This document shows positions 27,595 through 35,534 of a stretch of DNA of 64,000 bases, piece after piece (within the stretch, counting starts at the first letter, position 1; every line of letters starts with the position of its first letter). The notes beneath the pieces are model-generated. The model was not told the origin of the DNA, made no database searches, and saw only the letters and a program-made list of their open reading frames with translations. The DNA comes from Kibdelosporangium banguiense. Lineage in GTDB: Bacteria; Actinomycetota; Actinomycetes; Mycobacteriales; Pseudonocardiaceae. Location: contig NZ_JAGINW010000001.1 of the NCBI RefSeq assembly GCF_017876405.1, forward strand, positions 3,423,203-3,487,202. The letters run 5' to 3'. The position numbers and the translations under genes were made by a program.

Positions 27595-28640
27595 CAGTAG
27601 CCACCCCCGAATCCCTGGCCGGGCTGCTGTGGATGTTGTTGCGGCGGTTGCTGTTGCTGCCAGCCGGGCGGTGGTTGTTGCTGGTACTGCGGTTGTTGGT
27701 ATTGCTGTTGCTGGTACGGATCGAGGTTCGCGCCGGAGAACTGGCCGCTGGTCAGCTGGAAGAAGATCCGTTCGAGGTCGGCGTGTTCGGTGAGCATGCC
27801 GTAGATCGCGACCTGGGCCTGCAGCGCGATGTCACCGACCTGCTCGGGCGTCGCGCCGGTGACGGCGAGCCGGCCTTCCGGCAGGTGCTCGATCGCGGTC
27901 AGTTCGGCCTCCTGCAAAGCGGTGATCAGCTTCTGCGGGTCCGCGGGCCGCACCACGACCCGGGACTGCTGGGACTTGCGCAACCGGTCGAGCGGGCCGT
28001 AGTACATGGCCTGGCCACGGCTGAGGATCACGACCTGCTCGACGGTCTGCTCGATCTCGGCCAGCAGGTGGCTGGAGACCAGCACGGTCCGGCCGCTGCG
28101 CGCGAAGCCCTGCAGGAACGTCCGGAGCCACAGGATGCCCTCAGGGTCAAGGCCGTTCGCGGGCTCGTCGAGCACAAGCACTTGCGGGTCGCCGAGCAGC
28201 GCAGTCGCCAACGCGAGCCGTTGCCGCATACCCATTGAGAAACCACCCGCACCACGCTCGGCGGCGTCTGCCAGGCCGACCAGGCGCAACACCTCGTCCG
28301 CGCGCTGATCCGGAACACCGATCGCGGCCGCGTACACCCGCAGGTGATTACGTGCGCTGCGCTTGGGATGGAAACTCTGCGCCTCAAGCACGGCACCGAC
28401 CACGCGGCCCGGGTTACCGAGGCTATGGAACGGCTGTCCGTTGATCGTCGCGTAGCCCGCTGTGGGCGTGACAAGACCGAGCAGCATGCGCAGCGTCGTC
28501 GTCTTGCCTGCACCGTTGGGGCCCAGGAAGCCGGTCACTGTGCCGGGCTCCACGGTGAAGCTGAGGTTCTGGACCGCCAGGACTTGACCGAACGTCTTGG
28601 TCAGGCCCTGGACCACCACCCGACCACTACCGTCGTGCAC
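27594..28640 (-). CDS. ABC-2 type transporter ATPase with Gln/Pro-rich tail
   Basis: ATPase subunit, 348 aa. Walker A GPNGAGKTT, signature FSMGMRQRLALATALL, Walker B VLVLDEPANGLDPEG, H-loop VSSHLL. Domain ends near residue 300. The last roughly 45 residues are low complexity: runs of Gln with Tyr and Pro (YQQQQYQQPQYQQQPPPGW), ending GQGFGGGY. Such tails are not part of the catalytic fold and look disordered. GTG 28640 has GGAGGG 4 nt before it. Some ATPases of this class serve antibiotic or lantibiotic immunity, but nothing here proves it. Confidence 0.9.
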   Translation of the reverse strand: MHDGSGRVVVQGLTKTFGQVLAVQNLSFTVEPGTVTGFLGPNGAGKTTTLRMLLGLVTPTAGYATINGQPFHSLGNPGRVVGAVLEAQSFHPKRSARNHLRVYAAAIGVPDQRADEVLRLVGLADAAERGAGGFSMGMRQRLALATALLGDPQVLVLDEPANGLDPEGILWLRTFLQGFARSGRTVLVSSHLLAEIEQTVEQVVILSRGQAMYYGPLDRLRKSQQSRVVVRPADPQKLITALQEAELTAIEHLPEGRLAVTGATPEQVGDIALQAQVAIYGMLTEHADLERIFFQLTSGQFSGANLDPYQQQQYQQPQYQQQPPPGWQQQQPPQQHPQQPGQGFGGGY

Positions 28641-28697
28641 ACGCCCTCCAGATCGCCCGGGTCATCAGTGGGCGACATCCTCCTCCACAGGGTGACG

Positions 28698-29102
28698 TCA
28701 GGCGCGGGGGACTGGCGGAATCTCCATCGTTTGTTCACATGCGAGCTCCGGCGGCACCTGCCCCGACCGCGACTTACGCAGCGCACGGAACAAGGAATTG
28801 CGTAGCGGACGCCTGCGTTCGCGATGCGGCAGACCTTCACCGATCAGGTGCTCATGTGCCATCCGCCACACCTGGCAAGGCCACCTGCGACCCCGCCAGC
28901 CGCGTGGACAGGCCGTGCATTTGCGGTCCGGACCCGGCTGGTGCACCGTCAGCAGCAGCCGCCACCCGTCGGCGAGCCGGCTGATCTCAGAGCGGGCCAG
29001 CGGAAGCAAGGTGGCCGGGTCCCCCTGTTCGGCCACCTGGTCAAGCAGATCAAGCCTGCGCAACACGGCTGCGCGAAGCACGTCGTCCAACGGATTGCTC
29101 AT
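28698..29102 (-). CDS. Hypothetical actinobacterial protein with CTACPRGW motif
   Basis: 134 aa, no known function. N-terminal helical part (MSNPLDDVLRAAVLRRLDLL), then the segment KCTACPRGWRGRRWPCQVW with three cysteines that could bind a metal or form a disulfide, and a basic C-terminal part. ATG 29102 overlaps the stop of the 63-aa gene upstream (ATGA), so the two are one unit. Codon use fits the genome, supporting a real gene. I recognise the CPRGWRGRRWPC type of motif from small proteins of related actinomycetes but not a role. Confidence 0.7.
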   Translation of the reverse strand: MSNPLDDVLRAAVLRRLDLLDQVAEQGDPATLLPLARSEISRLADGWRLLLTVHQPGPDRKCTACPRGWRGRRWPCQVWRMAHEHLIGEGLPHRERRRPLRNSLFRALRKSRSGQVPPELACEQTMEIPPVPRA

Positions 29103-29290
29103 GGTTCACTCGCCCGCCCGGCCGCCTGGTCAAGGGCCTGCCGCAGTCTCTTGATCTGCTGCATGGACAGAACCGCCGAAGCACCCGGCGGCGGCACGAG
29201 CACCACCCGGCCCCGCTCCACCAGCACCGTCAACGCCCGATCACGCCCGAACGGATCAAGACACTGCACATCCCACCGCGGCTCAGCCAC
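29099..29290 (-). CDS. Small hypothetical protein paired with the CTACPRGW gene
   Basis: 63 aa, starting at GTG 29290 (MAEPRWDVQCLDPFGRDRAL). It appears to form a short beta-sheet part (VLVERGRVVLVPPPG) and a C-terminal helix (LSMQQIKRLRQALDQAA). No ribosome site is clear. Its stop overlaps the start of the next gene (ATGA). The pair is followed by the ABC-2 genes on the same strand, but with a 57-bp gap, so co-transcription is only possible. Function unknown. Confidence 0.65.
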   Translation of the reverse strand: MAEPRWDVQCLDPFGRDRALTVLVERGRVVLVPPPGASAVLSMQQIKRLRQALDQAAGRASEP

Positions 29291-29540
29291 TGCTGTCCCA
29301 ACCAGTCACCTTTACCCAATCGACATCTCCAGTCCCCACCTGAACCCCCAACCGGCCCCTTCTCCCGCCCGGTAAACCTTCCCCACCTGCCCTTTCTTCT
29401 CGTGACTGTCCACCCACCTCTGGGTTCCTGGGTGCTTCACCTTGAGTTTTTGCTGGTGATTGTTTGCCTCGCCGGCGGGCAGACCGCCAGGAGGAGGGGT
29501 GGGGGATCGCCGTCGTGGGACAGGTGGGTTGCGTCGGGTC

Positions 29541-29728
29541 CCCTCGTTCCAGCATGGCCTGCCCAAGGGTGAGCACGCATGTCCAGGACACCGCAATCGT
29601 GCGCTCGCCGGCGCCCCGTTACGGGTTGTTGTCCGCTGGGAAGCGCCGAGCTTGGGTTGCTCGCCGCTGTGTTGCGGCGCCCTGGACATGCGTGAACAGG
29701 CTTCGCCCAGGTCATACTGGAGCGAGGG
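29541..29728. repeat. Long imperfect inverted repeat
   Basis: Two nested arm pairs: outer 29541-29561 with 29708-29728 (18 of 21 Watson-Crick, two more G-T), inner CACGCATGTCCAGG (29574-29587) with CCTGGACATGCGTG (29681-29694), perfect, extended by CCGCAA/TTGCGG (29591-29596 / 29672-29677). No transposase is present. It may be a decayed miniature element or a structured RNA. Confidence 0.65.
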
Positions 29729-29935
29729 AACCCACGAAGCAGCCCTCTGCTGCGCTAACGCGCCAAACGGGGCAAAGACACTCGGGTGGTCGCCAACCCG
29801 GCCTCTTTGATCTCGGGGGCGCTGACCACGCCCGCCAGCACCTCCAGCCTCGGCAACCGGTCCCACGTGCCGCTCGGGGGCGCCAACCGGCCCTCTCCCT
29901 GCGCCCACCCAAGCCCAAACCACGAACCCTCAAAG

Positions 29936-30012
29936 CCTGCGAGTGGCCAAGCACCCAAGCGCCTGCGACAGGCGAAGCACTCAGGGCCCTGTGAGTGGCG
30001 AAGCACTCAAAC
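29936..30012. repeat. Three degenerate tandem repeats of about 25-28 bp
   Basis: Units beginning at about 29936, 29961 and 29986 share the pattern CCTG(C/T)GA..GGC(G/C)AAGCAC(C/T)CA. The word GCGAAGCAC appears again at 30132 inside the following hairpin cluster. Confidence 0.5.
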
Positions 30013-30013
30013 T

Positions 30014-30210
30014 GCGGCTATGGCGCTCCGCGCCGTCAGCCGCGCCAAGCCGAATCGCGGCATAACGGAACGTGAGGGTCTGGGGGCTCGGCCCCCAGAA
30101 GGAACAGACTGAGTCTCGCGGCAGCGAAGGTGCGAAGCACCGAGTAGCCGCGGGAACGAGACGAAGGACGGCCCGCTCAACCAGCCTGGGGGTCACCGGG
30201 AGCGGGCCGT
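30014..30210. ncRNA. Hairpin cluster, candidate structured RNA or intergenic repeat element
   Basis: Four successive stems: GCGGCT/AGCCGC with inner GGCGC/GCGCC (30014-30043); CTGGGGGC/GCCCCCAG (30080-30098); a nested GTCTCG/CGAGAC and CGCGGC/GCCGCG stem (30113-30162) enclosing GGTGC-GAA-GCACC (30129-30141); ACGGCCCGCTC/GAGCGGGCCGT (30168-30210). The strand and any promoter are not determined. No known RNA family is recognised. Confidence 0.4.
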
Positions 30211-30419
30211 CAGGTACAGCTTAGGCAATAAAGTCGTTTCGCGCTGCATCGGGGGGCTGGTATGTCGGTGATTTTTATCAACACAACGTCGTTGTCGTTG
30301 GTTAATCGGCAATGCGGGGCGTGATTTCGCAGCTCGGGGCGTGTTTGGTCGTGCGTCTTGAACGTTTGTTCCCGTGATCGACGTCTCTTGGGGGCTGTGT
30401 TGACTGCCCTCTGGGACGG

Positions 30420-30455
30420 CTGAGCGGGCCCGCGATGTGTCGCGGACCCGCTCAG
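30420..30455 (-). terminator. Terminator of ald
   Basis: 16-bp stem with one mismatch: 30420-30435 (CTGAGCGGGCCCGCGA) with 30440-30455 (TCGCGGACCCGCTCAG), 4-nt loop, 16 bp beyond the ald stop on the minus strand. Confidence 0.85.
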
Positions 30456-30471
30456 TCTGGGGGGTGTTCGT

Positions 30472-31584
30472 CTAGAGGACGTGGGTCAGTTGGGTGTGCT
30501 TGAGGTTGTGGGCTTCGGCGACTGGGGCGTTGGTGAGGGCGCCTGCGTGCATGTTGAGGCCGAGGGCGAGGGAGTGGTCGTCGCGCAGGGCTTTTTGCCA
30601 GCCTTTGTCGGCGAGGGCGACTGCGTAGGGGAGCGTCACGTTCGTCAGCGCGTATGTGGAAGTGCGCGGGACGGCGCCGGGCATGTTGGCGACGCAGTAG
30701 AACACTGACTGGTGGACCTGGTAGGTCGGGTCGTCGTGCGTGGTGGCCTTGGAGTCGGCGAAGCAGCCGCCTTGGTCGATGGAGATGTCGACCAGGACTG
30801 AGCCGGGCTTCATGCGCTCGACGAGTTCGTTGCTGACGAGTTTGGGGGCCTTGGCGCCGGGCACCAGCACGGCGCCGATCACCAGGTCGGCTTCCAGGAC
30901 CGCCTGCTCGAGGGAGTAGCGGTTGGACGTGAGGGTCCTGATCCGGCCGTTGAAGTCGATGTCGATCTGGCGGAGCCGGTCGACGTTGGTGTCCAGGATC
31001 TCCACGTCCGCGCCCATGCCTTGGGCGATGCGGGCCGCGTTGACGCCGGCGACGCCGCCGCCGATGACGACCACGCGGGCTGGGTGGACGCCGGGGACTC
31101 CGCCGGGCAGGACGCCACGGCCGCCGGAGGGGCGCATCAGGGAGTAGGCGCCGACCTGGGGCGCGAGCCGGCCGGCGACCTCGGACATGGGGGCCAGCAG
31201 CGGGAGGGCGCCGTTGGGGGTCTGGACGGTCTCGTAGGCGATGCCTGTGGTGCCCGCGTCGAGCAACGCGCTGGTCAGCGGGGCGTCGGCGGCGAGGTGC
31301 AGGTAGGTGAAGAGGACCTGGTCCTTGCGGAGGAACTGGTACTCCGAGGCGATCGGCTCCTTGACCTTCAGCACCATCTCGCCTTCGGCCCAGACCTCTT
31401 CGGCCGTGGCCAGGATCTTGGCGCCGGCGGCGAGGAACTCCTCGTCCGGGATCGCCGAGCCGAGACCGGCGTCGGCCTGCACGAACACGTCGTGGCCGCG
31501 GGAGGTGAGCTCGTGGGCGCCGGCTGGGGTGAGGGCGACCCGGTACTCGTGGTTCTTGACCTCGCGGGGGACAGCGATCTTCAC
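30472..31584 (-). CDS. ald: Alanine dehydrogenase
   Basis: NAD-dependent oxidative deamination of L-alanine to pyruvate and ammonia, and the reverse. 370 aa, matching the family length when started at GTG 31584 ([20 protein letters not shown]), which has GAGGAG 6 nt upstream; a longer reading to 31602 lacks this. Catalytic Lys and His are in MVLKVKEP and FTYLHLAAD, and the NAD site is [20 protein letters not shown] near residue 165. The C-terminal segment has the usual [14 protein letters not shown]. It lies 123 bp downstream of a PucR-family regulator on the same strand, which probably controls it. Confidence 0.95.
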   Translation of the reverse strand: MKIAVPREVKNHEYRVALTPAGAHELTSRGHDVFVQADAGLGSAIPDEEFLAAGAKILATAEEVWAEGEMVLKVKEPIASEYQFLRKDQVLFTYLHLAADAPLTSALLDAGTTGIAYETVQTPNGALPLLAPMSEVAGRLAPQVGAYSLMRPSGGRGVLPGGVPGVHPARVVVIGGGVAGVNAARIAQGMGADVEILDTNVDRLRQIDIDFNGRIRTLTSNRYSLEQAVLEADLVIGAVLVPGAKAPKLVSNELVERMKPGSVLVDISIDQGGCFADSKATTHDDPTYQVHQSVFYCVANMPGAVPRTSTYALTNVTLPYAVALADKGWQKALRDDHSLALGLNMHAGALTNAPVAEAHNLKHTQLTHVL

Positions 31585-31707
31585 GGGATGCTCCTCTGCC
31601 AATCGGCCAACCGGGTGCTTTATCCCACGGTGACGGACACTTGGAGTCGTGTCATCGTGCTCGGGGCACTATTCGAGCCTCTTGTTGTTGTCGTGGGAGC
31701 ACAGTTG

Positions 31708-33240
31708 CTAGGCCCAACGGGTCGTGGCGAGCTGGACGGTCACCGCGAGCCGGACGTCCGGATCGTCCAGATCCAGGCCGGTCAGATCGATCAAGCGGGA
31801 CATCCGGTACCGGAGGGTGTTGGCGTGGATCTGCAGTGCACGTGCCGCGGCCTTGGGGTCGCCGGGGTGCCGTAGCCATTCGTACAACGTGTCGACGTAT
31901 GACGAGCCGGACTCTTCGTCGTGGGCGCGCAATATCGACAGAGGCCCCAAATCGGCGGCGCCGGTTGGCACGGCAGCGGCTGAGACGCGGTGCAACGCGA
32001 TTACCGACCATGCTTCGTCGTGGCTTGCGGCGGGACCGTTGACCAACCCCGCTCGTACGAGACCGAGAACTTCCTCGGCCTGCGCACGTGACTCAGCCAG
32101 TTCGACGATCTCCGCGGGAGAGCCGACGCCGACAAGGGCCTGAGTCTCGGTACGCAACGCGTCACGAAGGGCAGGCCAACCCGCGTGGTCGGGCACGATC
32201 GCATAGAGCACGCCGTGCAGGTCTGTCACGGCCGGGCGACGTCCAACCCCAGCGGTAATGCGCTCCCACAAAGCCAGCCGTAGGCCTTCGGCGCCGAGCG
32301 CGTCAGTTGTGTCCACGTCGATGGCGACGACCCTGTGCGGCTCGTCTTCAAGATCGAGTTCGGCCGCGGCCAGGCGGACGCTGCCTTTTCCCTGCAGGAC
32401 GGTCCGGACCAGCTCAGCGGACCGGCGGCGTTCGGCGTCGGCCAGCGCGCGGCGACGCAGCAGGTGCAGTGCCACAACTGGCGCGGTGTCGGCGAAAGCA
32501 GCGGCGCGCTCGTCGGAGACCGGCCCGGGCACCACGGCCCACATCGAGCCGAGCAGTTCGCCGCCCATCCGGATCGGCACGATCAGCCGCGGCAAGGTGC
32601 CGTCCTTCTGGGCGGGTACGAAGATCGTGGTCCGGCCCCGACTGAGCTCACGGAACACGCCGCGGGACCGGAATCGCGCGAGCACGTCGTCCGGCACGCG
32701 CCTGCCCATGATCGTGGACACCCGCGCCGGGTCTGTGCGGTCCTGGCGAGCGGAGTACGCCAGCACCCGCGAGTTCGCGTCCTCGATCGTGACCGGCGCG
32801 TCTACCACTGCGGCCGCCGCGTCGGCCAGCCGGAACAGGTCGCCGAGACCGGCGTTGCCGGGCTCGACTGCGTGCTCGTCGTCCGCGGCGGCGTCCAGAA
32901 TCGTGCGCAGCAACCAGACCAACTGCGCCCAGGCTGCTGCGTGGTGCACCTCGATGACCGCTGTGCCGGTCGACCGGGCCGCGCTGAGCACGCCCGCGCT
33001 CGCGGCGAGAGGTGGCTTGAGCAGAACCGCGGCAGCACCCTTCGTGCCACAGTGTTCGACCAGCTCAGCGGCCTTGCCGGCGGTGTTCACCGTGACGCCG
33101 AGGACGAGGTCGCCGTCGGCCACATGGGTCCTCCTGCCGAGCTCCGCGATCACCACGTCGCTGACGACCCGGTCGCCGGCCAGCACAGTGCGCAGGAGCG
33201 TCGGGCCGACCCGGTCGACCACGCCCTGCACAGTGATCAT
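31708..33240 (-). CDS. PucR-family transcriptional regulator (AdeR-like)
   Basis: 510 aa. N-terminal purine-catabolism-regulator-like sensor domain (about 1-120), a middle region of about 250 residues, and the C-terminal PucR helix-turn-helix (LYEWLRHPGDPKAAARALQI, HANTLRYRMSRLIDLTGLDL). ATG 33240 is used because GGGAGG lies 5 nt before it; the frame stays open to 33309. In Bacillus the PucR-family protein AdeR activates ald; the location just upstream of ald on the same strand makes the same role likely here, responding to alanine. That is inference. Product is cytosolic. Confidence 0.88.
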   Translation of the reverse strand: MITVQGVVDRVGPTLLRTVLAGDRVVSDVVIAELGRRTHVADGDLVLGVTVNTAGKAAELVEHCGTKGAAAVLLKPPLAASAGVLSAARSTGTAVIEVHHAAAWAQLVWLLRTILDAAADDEHAVEPGNAGLGDLFRLADAAAAVVDAPVTIEDANSRVLAYSARQDRTDPARVSTIMGRRVPDDVLARFRSRGVFRELSRGRTTIFVPAQKDGTLPRLIVPIRMGGELLGSMWAVVPGPVSDERAAAFADTAPVVALHLLRRRALADAERRRSAELVRTVLQGKGSVRLAAAELDLEDEPHRVVAIDVDTTDALGAEGLRLALWERITAGVGRRPAVTDLHGVLYAIVPDHAGWPALRDALRTETQALVGVGSPAEIVELAESRAQAEEVLGLVRAGLVNGPAASHDEAWSVIALHRVSAAAVPTGAADLGPLSILRAHDEESGSSYVDTLYEWLRHPGDPKAAARALQIHANTLRYRMSRLIDLTGLDLDDPDVRLAVTVQLATTRWA

Positions 33241-33545
33241 GAGTACCTCCCTGCTCAGGAGATTCAGTGTCGTCTGTTTGCGCCAAACTTTCGCCCTATC
33301 CGCACGCAACCTTTCGCGTACTCATGCCGTCTTTGGAGGTAGAGGGTTTAGCAGCGCACGCTCTGGGGTACTGCGTTAGCGGTTCACCACAGAGGGTGAC
33401 AGGGCTGGGGCAGACGCACCCGGGCCTGCCGGGTATTCGAGCGGAGGTGTGGCCGTCATCGGGGGCGGTCACACTTCCGCACCCGCTTTTCGGGTGAATC
33501 CGATAATCCTTTGTCGACTAAGAGATTTCCCGCGATGATGGTCAA

Positions 33546-34658
33546 GTGTCCCAGCAGCTGCATGTTCTGAAGACCGCCACCTCAACCGATCCGGTGACGG
33601 TGATGCCGCTGCGCCTGCAGTTCGACGACGCGGACACGCCGATCGACGTTCTCGACGCGCTGAGCATCGCACCATTCGCCGGAGGCGACCTGCCGTTCGC
33701 GCGGACGGGCAACGTCAAGCGCGTCCGCAAGGAAGCGGCACTGTTGCCCGCTAACGCGACTGTCATCCGGGTCGCCCAGGACAACGCCCGTAAGGCCGTG
33801 CTCGCGACCGGCGAAGGCTGGATGCTCCTGGCGTCTCGCTGGGAGGAGGGCGCGCGGGTGACCGTCACGGCGATCAACGACGAGCTCGCCGAGCGCGTGC
33901 TGGCCGAAGCGATCGACGGTGCCGAAGAGCCGGAGACCGAGGACGTTTCGGTTGTCAGCATGGGTTTCTGGTACTTCGACGGCGTGTCGCGCCGGCGTGT
34001 CCGGGATATCGCCGCGCCCATGTGGCCGGAGATCCGGGGCAACTACACCGCGGGTGTGGCTACCGCGTTCGACCGTCTTCTCGCGACCACGGCCGACAAC
34101 CTCGCCGGGCGTCTGTTGCTGCTGCACGGTCCGCCGGGCACGGGCAAAACGACCGTGCTGCGGGCGATCGCGCAGTCGTGGCGCAAGTGGTGCCAGGTGG
34201 ATTGCGTGCTCGACCCGGAGCGGCTGTTCGGCGACCCTGCATACCTGATCGAAGTCGCCATCGGCGTGAGCAACGACGACGAGAAGCCGTGGCGGTTGTT
34301 GCTGCTGGAGGACTGTGACGAGTTGATCCGCGGGGAGGCGAAGGCCTCGACCGGGCAGGCGCTGTCCCGGTTGCTCAACCTCACCGACGGCCTGCTCGGG
34401 CAGGGCACCCGGACGCTCATCGGGATCACCACCAACGAGAACCTGGCACGCCTGCACCCGGCGGTGACCCGGCCTGGCCGGTGCCTCGCACAGGTCGAGG
34501 TCGGTCCACTGACCCATGCCGAGGCAAGCGCTTGGCTGGGTGACGCCGGTGTCGCGCCGGGCACCGGTGCGACCCTCGCCGAGCTGTACTCGATCCGGGA
34601 GGGCACGGCACCGGTCGTGGCCGACACCCAGGATCAGCACGCGAATCTGTACCTCTAG
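33546..34658 (+). CDS. AAA-type ATPase with DUF5925-like N-terminal region
   Basis: 370 aa. The N-terminal 165 residues form a separate domain of unknown role, and the AAA module starts near 190: Walker A LHGPPGTGKTTVLRAIA, Walker B LLLLEDCDELI, sensor-1 RTLIGITTNENLARLHPAVT, then the arginine-finger-like TRPGRC. It looks like a single-module remodelling ATPase related to the CbbX/BCS1-like class. GTG 33546 is the start (SQQLHVLKTATSTDPVTVMP). Partner and substrate are unknown; the gene stands alone and its stop overlaps (CTAG) that of the convergent SGNH hydrolase gene. Confidence 0.8.
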   Translation: MSQQLHVLKTATSTDPVTVMPLRLQFDDADTPIDVLDALSIAPFAGGDLPFARTGNVKRVRKEAALLPANATVIRVAQDNARKAVLATGEGWMLLASRWEEGARVTVTAINDELAERVLAEAIDGAEEPETEDVSVVSMGFWYFDGVSRRRVRDIAAPMWPEIRGNYTAGVATAFDRLLATTADNLAGRLLLLHGPPGTGKTTVLRAIAQSWRKWCQVDCVLDPERLFGDPAYLIEVAIGVSNDDEKPWRLLLLEDCDELIRGEAKASTGQALSRLLNLTDGLLGQGTRTLIGITTNENLARLHPAVTRPGRCLAQVEVGPLTHAEASAWLGDAGVAPGTGATLAELYSIREGTAPVVADTQDQHANLYL

Positions 34659-35524
34659 AACCGTCCGAACAGGACAGTGGGAACGCTGAGCACCGCGACC
34701 GCCTGCATCCCCTTGGCGTTCGGATGCATCGGCGCGGCCGGTGAAGCCGGGATCAGGCCCTCGACCCATCTGCGGTCGGGGGCCTGACACGCGTCATGAC
34801 CGGACGCGAACGCGTACGGGTTGACGAAGGACGCCTTGTTCTTACGCGCTTGGGTGGCGAGTTCGGCGTTGAGCTTCCTGCCGACGCCGTCGAAATAAGG
34901 CGCGTCACCGGTCGCGAACGGCACGACAGGGAAGCAGCTTCCCTGCGCGGGAAGGATTCGCAGGTACCCGACCACGACCACGTGCGCCTTCGGTGAACGC
35001 TTGTGGATCTCCTTGATCACGGCGGCGATCTTCGGTCCGACCGCGGTGACTCGGGCGGCGAGCTGGTCCTTGCCGCCTGCCGTGTAGTGCCGTTCGCACG
35101 GGTTGCCATTCGGGTCCTTCATGGCGAGGCTGCCGCAGGTCTGCAGGATCTCGCCGAACCCGATGTCGTTGCCGCCGATCATCAACGTCACCAGCTGTGT
35201 GTCCGCGCGTAACGCGTTGAGCTGCGGCGGGTTCGTGCCGCCGGACACCTGCTGCGGCGACGTCATGTCGACGGTCCGGGCGCCACCGCAGCTCACGTCG
35301 GTGAACGTAGGGATGCGCAGCCATTTGGCGATGAGTGACGGATAGTTGTGGTCCGACCGCGTGCATCCGGCCGGCAGCCCGGTTTGCGCCGGGATGCCGG
35401 GACCGGAGGCGTAGGAGTCGCCGAGCGCGACGTAACTGCGGTACAGGCCGTGCTGTTGGTCCGCCGCGGCCGGAGCGGCCATTAGCAGTCCGAACAGCGT
35501 CACTACCAGCACGATCACTCGCAT
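34655..35524 (-). CDS. Secreted SGNH-family esterase/lipase
   Basis: 289 aa. Sec signal peptide at the N terminus (MRVIVLVVTLFGLLMAAPAA, cleavage after AAA), then catalytic block I GDSYASGPGIP, block III GGNDIGF, and a C-terminal HPNAKG giving the catalytic His. Cys residues at several places suggest disulfides. ATG 35524 is chosen; a TTG at 35533 is in frame. Proteins of this kind hydrolyse lipid or polysaccharide esters outside the cell. Convergent with the AAA gene and followed on the same strand by nothing related. Confidence 0.9.
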   Translation of the reverse strand: MRVIVLVVTLFGLLMAAPAAADQQHGLYRSYVALGDSYASGPGIPAQTGLPAGCTRSDHNYPSLIAKWLRIPTFTDVSCGGARTVDMTSPQQVSGGTNPPQLNALRADTQLVTLMIGGNDIGFGEILQTCGSLAMKDPNGNPCERHYTAGGKDQLAARVTAVGPKIAAVIKEIHKRSPKAHVVVVGYLRILPAQGSCFPVVPFATGDAPYFDGVGRKLNAELATQARKNKASFVNPYAFASGHDACQAPDRRWVEGLIPASPAAPMHPNAKGMQAVAVLSVPTVLFGRF

Positions 35525-35534
35525 GGCTGACAAC

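Larger units (their letters stand above)
29291..30471. other. 1.2-kb gene-free region rich in inverted repeats
   Basis: No reading frame here has coding character or recognisable similarity; the open frames are shadows. Contents: a poly-pyrimidine stretch at 29291-29460, a large imperfect inverted repeat (29541-29728), a C-rich stretch, three degenerate tandem repeats (29936-30012), a cluster of hairpins (30014-30210), an AT-richer segment (30211-30400) with a direct repeat CGGGGCGTG at 30315 and 30335, and the ald terminator (30420-30455). Confidence 0.7.

Noticed and set aside
29312..29923. Open frames on both strands in the gene-free region
   Set aside because: Composition is irregular, no ribosome site, no recognisable motif; structure (inverted repeats) explains the region better.
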